Shown piece by piece: positions 4,503-8,301 of a stretch of 8,301 nt of DNA. Every line of letters starts with the position of its first letter. The stretch's first letter is position 1. The position numbers and the translations under genes were made by a program. A model generated the notes under the pieces. The model did no database searches. It saw only the letters and a list, made by a program, of their open reading frames with translations, and was not told where the DNA came from. The DNA comes from Clostridia bacterium (GTDB taxonomy: Bacteria > Bacillota_A > Clostridia > Christensenellales > Borkfalkiaceae). Location of the stretch: NCBI GenBank assembly GCA_017462505.1, contig JAFTQY010000052.1:1-8301 (forward strand), given 5' to 3'.

Positions 4503-5789
4503 ATGAAAAAGAGAGTAGGCGTTGCAATTCTCGGTTTGGGCGTAGTCGGCGGCGGCACGTATAAAACGCTGGTCGATCACAGAGAATTTTATTTAAAAAC
4601 GCAAAACGTCGATATCGTGGTCGAGAGCGTTTTGGATAAAAACACGGCGCGCTTGAAAGAGCTCGGCGTGCCCGAAGAATGTATCGCAGGCAGCATTGCG
4701 GAAGTGGTGGCAAATCCCGCGATCGATATCGTCATCGAAACGATCGGCGGCGTCGGCGTAGCGAAAGAATTCGTTATGATGGCGCTCAAAGAGGGCAAGA
4801 CCGTCGTTACCGCAAACAAGGAAATGATCAGCAAATGCTCGCACGAATTAGAGCGTATCGCAAAACGCAACTGCTGCGGTTTGTATTACGAGGCAAGCTG
4901 CGTAGGCGGCGTGCCCATTATCCGTACTCTTTTGGACGGCGTGCAGGCGAACCATATTACCGAAATGATGGGTATCGTCAACGGCACGACCAACTATATC
5001 CTGACGAAAATGGCGCAGGACGGCGCGGATTATCAAACGGCGCTCAAAGAGGCGCAGGCGCTCGGCTATGCGGAATTCGACCCCACCAACGACGTGGAGG
5101 GGTTCGACTCGACGTACAAGCTGTCCATTCTCTCGTCTATGGCGTTCCATACCAAAGTGCCTTATACCAAAGTGCACCGCGAGGGGATCACGTCCGTCAA
5201 TGCAATGGATATTGCGATCGGTAAAGAATTTGGGTATGTGCTTAAATTGCTTGCGATCGGCAAAAACGGCGACAAGGGCGTGGAGGTACGCGTACATCCC
5301 ACGTTTATTCCTGCGGCGCATCCTTTGGCGAGCGTAAACGACGCATACAACGCAGTATATCTTCGCGGCGACGCGCTCGACGATATCATGCTGTACGGCA
5401 AGGGCGCGGGGGCGTTCCCGACGGCAAGCGCGGTAGTCAGCGACGTTATCTATGCGGCGACCCATTCCGAAATCAAATATTCCACCTACAAAAACAACGC
5501 GACGGCGGACAGCGACGTAAAATTCGTTTCAGACTTTGAAAGCGCGTACTATATCCGCCTTTCTGTGGAGGACAAAGCGGGTACGCTGTCGAAGATCAGC
5601 AACATTTTCGGTAAGAACGGCGTATCGATCGTAGAGATCGCGCAAAAGGCAAAGGCGGCGGACCAAACGCGTGTTCCGCTTATCATCATCACGCACAAAA
5701 CGCACGAACAGGCGATCAAGAACGCCGTTGCAAAGATCAACGCGTCCGAGGTCGGCTCGGTCGAGGCGGTTATTCGCGTAGAGGCATAA
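4503..5789 (+). CDS. hom: Homoserine dehydrogenase with C-terminal ACT domain
   Basis: A 428-residue cytosolic oxidoreductase that reduces aspartate 4-semialdehyde to homoserine, the branch point to threonine and methionine. The NAD(P)-binding GLGVVGGG is at 11-18 and conserved 'VTANK' with K106 at 102-106. 'NGTTNYIL' is at 160-167. The family signature around 'ALGYAEFDPTNDVEGFDSTYKL' (186-207) includes E191, D202 and K206. An ACT domain occupies about 349-420 ('YYIRLSVEDKAGTLSKISNIFGKNGVSIVEI'), as in Gram-positive enzymes inhibited by threonine. The start is supported by AGGAGG (4489-4494), 8 bases upstream. The length is normal. The gap of 104 bases to coaX has a hairpin but no visible promoter, so read-through from coaX or a non-canonical promoter is needed. 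No T-box or other long amino-acid leader fits in that space. Confidence 0.97.
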   Translation: MKKRVGVAILGLGVVGGGTYKTLVDHREFYLKTQNVDIVVESVLDKNTARLKELGVPEECIAGSIAEVVANPAIDIVIETIGGVGVAKEFVMMALKEGKTVVTANKEMISKCSHELERIAKRNCCGLYYEASCVGGVPIIRTLLDGVQANHITEMMGIVNGTTNYILTKMAQDGADYQTALKEAQALGYAEFDPTNDVEGFDSTYKLSILSSMAFHTKVPYTKVHREGITSVNAMDIAIGKEFGYVLKLLAIGKNGDKGVEVRVHPTFIPAAHPLASVNDAYNAVYLRGDALDDIMLYGKGAGAFPTASAVVSDVIYAATHSEIKYSTYKNNATADSDVKFVSDFESAYYIRLSVEDKAGTLSKISNIFGKNGVSIVEIAQKAKAADQTRVPLIIITHKTHEQAIKNAVAKINASEVGSVEAVIRVEA

Positions 5790-5803
5790 AAGCAGAGTGT
5801 AAC

Positions 5804-5829
5804 GGGGGACGGAATACCGTCCTCTTTTT
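5804..5829 (+). terminator. Intrinsic terminator after hom (possibly leaky)
   Basis: GGACGG (5807-5812) pairs with CCGTCC (5817-5822) around AATA. The helix can extend by three more pairs with G-U wobbles (5804-5806 with 5823-5825), followed by TTTTT (5825-5829). The ATP-grasp gene begins only 29 bases later with no room for an obvious promoter, so either some read-through occurs or a promoter overlaps the end of hom. Confidence 0.75.
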
Positions 5830-5858
5830 CATAACGAAAGGGCAAAGGGGCGAACAGA

Positions 5859-6746
5859 GTGCAAGGGCTTATTATTATAAACGGATATCCAAACGGTGAA
5901 AAATTTTATCGGCAAGCAGAGCGTATCGCAGAAGAGCTCCGTCTTTTGGATGTGGAAACGGACGTTCGCCGCAACGGTGAAATCACGGCGGCGATCCATT
6001 CGACGGGGGACGTGACCGCGTTCACGGGCAAAAAATACGATGTCGCCGTATATTTGGACAAGGATAAATATCTTGGCAAAATGCTGGAAAAAACGGGGTT
6101 GAGGCTCTTTAACAGCGCGGCGGCGGTGGAAACCTGCGACGATAAAATGACGACCTATCTCGCCTTGCTCGGCGCGGGCGTACGACTTGCGAAAAGCATA
6201 CCCGCCCCCCTTTGCTATACCCCGAACGCAAAAGCGGACGAAATCTTTTTACAAATGCTCGCAAAGGAGCTTGGTTTTCCGCTCGTAATGAAACATAGCT
6301 ACGGCTCGTTCGGCGCGGGCGTTCGGCTCGTTCGCGATATGTCCGAGCTTATCCAAACGGAGCAGGAAAATCTTTACCGCCCGCACTTTTATCAAGCGTT
6401 TATTGCCGAGGCGAGCGGCAGGGATATCCGCGTGATCGTGATCGGCGGAAAAGCGGCGGCGGCTATGGAACGCGTCGCGATGAACGGCGAATTCCGCTCG
6501 AATATCGAGCTTGGCGGCAGGGGTAAAAAAATCGAGCTTGCTCCCGAAATTGCCACTCTTGCGGAAAAAGCGGCGCAAACGCTGGGCTTGGACTATTGCG
6601 GCGTGGACGTATTGCAAACGTCGGACGGCGGCGTGATCTGCGAGGTCAACTCCAACGCATTTTTCGAGGGCTTGGAAAGTACGACGGGGGTAAACGTGGC
6701 GAAGAAATATGCCGAATATATTACGGAGCAGGTAAAGAAGGGGTAA
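5859..6746 (+). CDS. RimK-like ATP-grasp ligase, substrate unknown
   Basis: A 295-residue cytosolic enzyme of the ATP-grasp superfamily, resembling RimK-type amino acid ligases that join an amino acid to a carboxylate at the cost of ATP. The N-terminal domain starts with a strand (GLIIINGYP). 'CDDKMTTYLAL' (93-103) is the usual entry to the ATP-grasp part. 'PLVMKHSYGSFGAGV' (141-155) gives the ATP-binding lysine K145 and glycine loop; 'FIAEASGRDIRVIVIG' is at 181-196 and 'FRSNIELGG' at 212-220. 'GVDVL' (248-252) and 'CEVNSNAFFEG' (261-271) supply the metal-binding D250, E262 and N264. The start is GTG at 5859, with AAGGGG (5845-5850) 8 bases upstream; the first strand needs this start. It follows hom, which hints at a link to amino-acid chemistry, but nothing in the sequence fixes the substrate. 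Confidence 0.85.
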   Translation: MQGLIIINGYPNGEKFYRQAERIAEELRLLDVETDVRRNGEITAAIHSTGDVTAFTGKKYDVAVYLDKDKYLGKMLEKTGLRLFNSAAAVETCDDKMTTYLALLGAGVRLAKSIPAPLCYTPNAKADEIFLQMLAKELGFPLVMKHSYGSFGAGVRLVRDMSELIQTEQENLYRPHFYQAFIAEASGRDIRVIVIGGKAAAAMERVAMNGEFRSNIELGGRGKKIELAPEIATLAEKAAQTLGLDYCGVDVLQTSDGGVICEVNSNAFFEGLESTTGVNVAKKYAEYITEQVKKG

Positions 6747-6762
6747 AAACCGCGAAAAAACC

Positions 6763-6791
6763 TTGACAATGTGATCGTTCTGTGATATAAT
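6763..6791 (+). promoter_or_regulatory. Consensus sigma-A promoter for the dehydratase gene
   Basis: Perfect -35 TTGACA (6763-6768), 17-base spacer, perfect -10 TATAAT (6786-6791) with an extended -10 TGA in front. The spacer region contains TGTGAT twice. It should be a very strong promoter unless repressed, and it marks the start of a new transcription unit. Confidence 0.93.
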
Positions 6792-6803
6792 AAACTTTGT
6801 GCG

Positions 6804-6820
6804 TATCCACTCTGTGGATA
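6804..6820 (+). promoter_or_regulatory. Perfect dyad at the transcript start (operator or 5' stem-loop)
   Basis: TATCCAC-TCT-GTGGATA is a perfect 7-bp inverted repeat. It lies 12 bases after the -10 box, so roughly +6 to +22 of the message. As DNA it is well placed for a repressor to block this strong promoter. As RNA it forms a 5'-terminal hairpin that could stabilise the transcript. It is not followed by a T-tract. The ribosome binding site GGAGGAAAT follows near 6836-6844. Confidence 0.6.
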
Positions 6821-6844
6821 GTTTGACGGGCGTTTGGAGGAAAT

Positions 6845-8301
6845 ATGGCAAAAACAAATGCAAAATTGAGAAATAAGATCATAGCCGTCGGATTATGCGG
6901 TTGCGACGTATTGTTGACGGCGTTGGCGGCGTTCGGCGCGTACTGGCTGTTGGCTTGGAAACAGTTCAACCTCACTTGGATGAGCACGACGCTTGCCTTT
7001 TGGGCGCTCAGCAACGCCTTTGCGGTAATCGCGCTTTGCGTGGCGTTGGGCTTATATTCCATGCTCTTTTCTTCCGTAGGCTTTCCCGAGGCGTTCCGCT
7101 TGTTGATCGTTTCGTCGGTGATCGGCGTAGGCAACCTCGCGTTTGTACTGATTACCCGTTTGGCTGGCGTAAACCTCGGTATCGGGTATTCCGTCGTTAT
7201 TTTCTACACAATGCTGCTCTTTATCGGCTTGTCCGCTCTGCGCTTTTCAAAGCGTTTGTACCGCGCCGTCAAGACGCAAGTCGTCAATCTTTTCAGTAAG
7301 CAAAAACGGGTAATGCTCGTCGGGTGCAACAACGACTCGCTTACGCTGATCAAAAATATAAACATGAACAAAAAGAGCCTTTACAAAGCGGTTTGTATTA
7401 TCGATCCCAACGAAGAATATTTGGGCAAACGCTTGGTGGATACCCGCGTAGTAGGGGCGCTGGAAGATATCAAAGAGGTTGCGAAAAAATACCGCATACA
7501 GGAAATTTTCGTGGCGATCCCCTCGCAGAAAAAGGGCTTGCTTGCGGAAATTTTAAGCTACTGTAAGGATTGCGGCTGTCCCATTCGCTTGCTCCCCGAG
7601 CTTTCCAAAATGACGAACGGCGAAATCACCGTATCCAAGCTCCGTCCCGTCAAGATCGAAGATCTGCTGGGCAGAGAACAGGTCAGTGTGAATTTGCACG
7701 AGGTCATGGGGTATATCGAGGGTAAGGTCGTGCTCGTCACGGGTGGCGGCGGCTCGATCGGCAGCGAGCTCTGCCGTCAGATCGCCTCGCACAACCCCGC
7801 GCAGCTCATCATTTTGGATATTTACGAAAACAACGCGTACGAGATCGAACAGGAGCTCAAACGGCATTGTCCCAACCTCAATCTTTTGACCTTGATCGCA
7901 AGTATCCGCGATAAGGTAAAGGTACGCGACGTATTTGAAAAATACCGTCCGCAGATCGTCTTTAACGCGGCGGCGCACAAGCACGTGCCCCTGATGGAAA
8001 CCAGCCCCAACGAGGCGGTGAAAAACAACGTATTCGGTACGCTGAACCTTGCCAAAGCGGCAGAAGAGTTTCACGTGGAAACGTTTGTGCAGATCTCTAC
8101 CGACAAGGCGGTCAACCCCACCAACATTATGGGCGCGACCAAGCGTATTTGCGAGATGATCATTCAAAATATCGGCAAAAACAGCAAGTATACCAACTTC
8201 GTGGCGGTGCGCTTTGGTAACGTGCTCGGCTCGAACGGCTCGGTTATTCCGCTCTTTAACAAGCAGAACGAAGAGGTCGGGCCCGATACGGTCACGCACA
8301 A
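6845..8301 (+). CDS. FlaA1/CapD/PglF-type nucleotide-sugar 4,6-dehydratase, membrane-bound, 3' end cut off
   Basis: ATG at 6845 with GGAGG 7 bases upstream opens a frame that runs off the window after 485 codons. The product begins MAKTNAKLRNKIIAVGLCG. About four hydrophobic segments fill residues 12-140, followed by a first Rossmann-like domain (RVMLVGCNND from 155) and a second, SDR-type catalytic domain with TGGGGSIGSE (299-308), 'NAAAHKHVPLME' and 'STDKAVNPTNIMGATKR' (418-434). This is the long, membrane-anchored form (usually over 600 residues) of UDP-GlcNAc-type 4,6-dehydratases that begin synthesis of dideoxy- or diamino-sugars for capsule, glycan or flagellar modification. The usual SDR tyrosine is replaced by Met429, with Lys433 retained, as in PglF relatives. 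About 130-180 C-terminal residues lie beyond the window. It probably heads a surface-polysaccharide locus. Confidence 0.93.
   Translation, partial: MAKTNAKLRNKIIAVGLCGCDVLLTALAAFGAYWLLAWKQFNLTWMSTTLAFWALSNAFAVIALCVALGLYSMLFSSVGFPEAFRLLIVSSVIGVGNLAFVLITRLAGVNLGIGYSVVIFYTMLLFIGLSALRFSKRLYRAVKTQVVNLFSKQKRVMLVGCNNDSLTLIKNINMNKKSLYKAVCIIDPNEEYLGKRLVDTRVVGALEDIKEVAKKYRIQEIFVAIPSQKKGLLAEILSYCKDCGCPIRLLPELSKMTNGEITVSKLRPVKIEDLLGREQVSVNLHEVMGYIEGKVVLVTGGGGSIGSELCRQIASHNPAQLIILDIYENNAYEIEQELKRHCPNLNLLTLIASIRDKVKVRDVFEKYRPQIVFNAAAHKHVPLMETSPNEAVKNNVFGTLNLAKAAEEFHVETFVQISTDKAVNPTNIMGATKRICEMIIQNIGKNSKYTNFVAVRFGNVLGSNGSVIPLFNKQNEEVGPDTVTH

Noticed and set aside
4679..5465. Long overlapping frames within hom on both strands (4679-5224 +, 4848-5465 -)
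   Set aside because: Low-complexity Arg/Gly/His-rich translations inside a well-supported gene, with no ribosome binding sites.
1145..6010. Repeated GGGGGACG words (near 1147, 4413, 5804, 6005)
   Set aside because: They lie in unrelated contexts, including inside a coding region. They look like chance matches in G-rich stretches, not a defined repeat.
7553..8299. Long open frame of 248 codons on the minus strand
   Set aside because: It is the antisense shadow of the dehydratase gene, which has clear SDR motifs. The shadow product is rich in His, Arg and Val, as GC-biased shadows are, and shows no known domain or Shine-Dalgarno.

Overview
The window looks like a piece of chromosome from an uncultured, probably gut-associated Clostridia lineage (Firmicutes/Bacillota). 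Coding regions are fairly GC-rich and intergenic regions AT-rich. Ribosome binding sites are strong AGGAGG types and promoters are sigma-A-like. The gene set (YebC, DUF4364, a TSCPD-domain protein, an ECF transporter S component, type III pantothenate kinase) is typical of Clostridia. This assignment is inferred from gene content and style, not from a search. I see no mobile element, CRISPR array, tRNA or rRNA.

Layout. (1) 1-495: 3' part of a yebC-family regulator gene on the + strand. (2) 496-811: no gene; it holds a REP-like block of structured DNA and a strong bidirectional terminator. (3) 812-1686: two minus-strand genes, DUF4364 (winged-helix-like) followed by a TSCPD-domain protein. (4) 1687-1852: divergent promoter region, with DUF4364 to the left and a Nudix ADP-ribose pyrophosphatase to the right. 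(5) 1853-2383: Nudix gene, ending in a bidirectional terminator shared with a small convergent minus-strand gene at 2467-2688, which encodes a Cys-rich membrane peptide. (6) 2689-3001: no gene; it carries a sigma-A promoter and a folded 5' leader. (7) 3002-4398: ECF S component plus coaX. (8) 4503-6746: hom (homoserine dehydrogenase with ACT domain) and a RimK-like ATP-grasp ligase. (9) 6845-8301 (runs off the end): a FlaA1/CapD/PglF-type nucleotide-sugar 4,6-dehydratase behind a consensus promoter.

How the genes work together. The most informative unit is 2862-4398. A promoter drives a leader that contains a hairpin with two bulged adenosines on opposite strands around a 5-bp helix. This resembles my recollection of the pan RNA motif, which is associated with pantothenate genes. 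The leader precedes an ECF substrate-binding membrane protein and type III pantothenate kinase. Together they suggest a vitamin B5 uptake-and-activation operon under RNA control, feeding CoA synthesis. The leader also holds two copies of CGGGUA, on either side of a U-tract, that compete for the same upstream partner; that arrangement suits transcription attenuation. hom commits aspartate semialdehyde to threonine/methionine synthesis. The ATP-grasp enzyme behind it has no known substrate. The last gene probably starts a surface-polysaccharide or glycan locus beyond the window.

Most genes are ordinary housekeeping or conserved clostridial genes. The points worth following up are the candidate RNA leader, the Cys-rich small protein, the hom/ATP-grasp pairing, the REP-like block and the dyad at the start of the dehydratase transcript.
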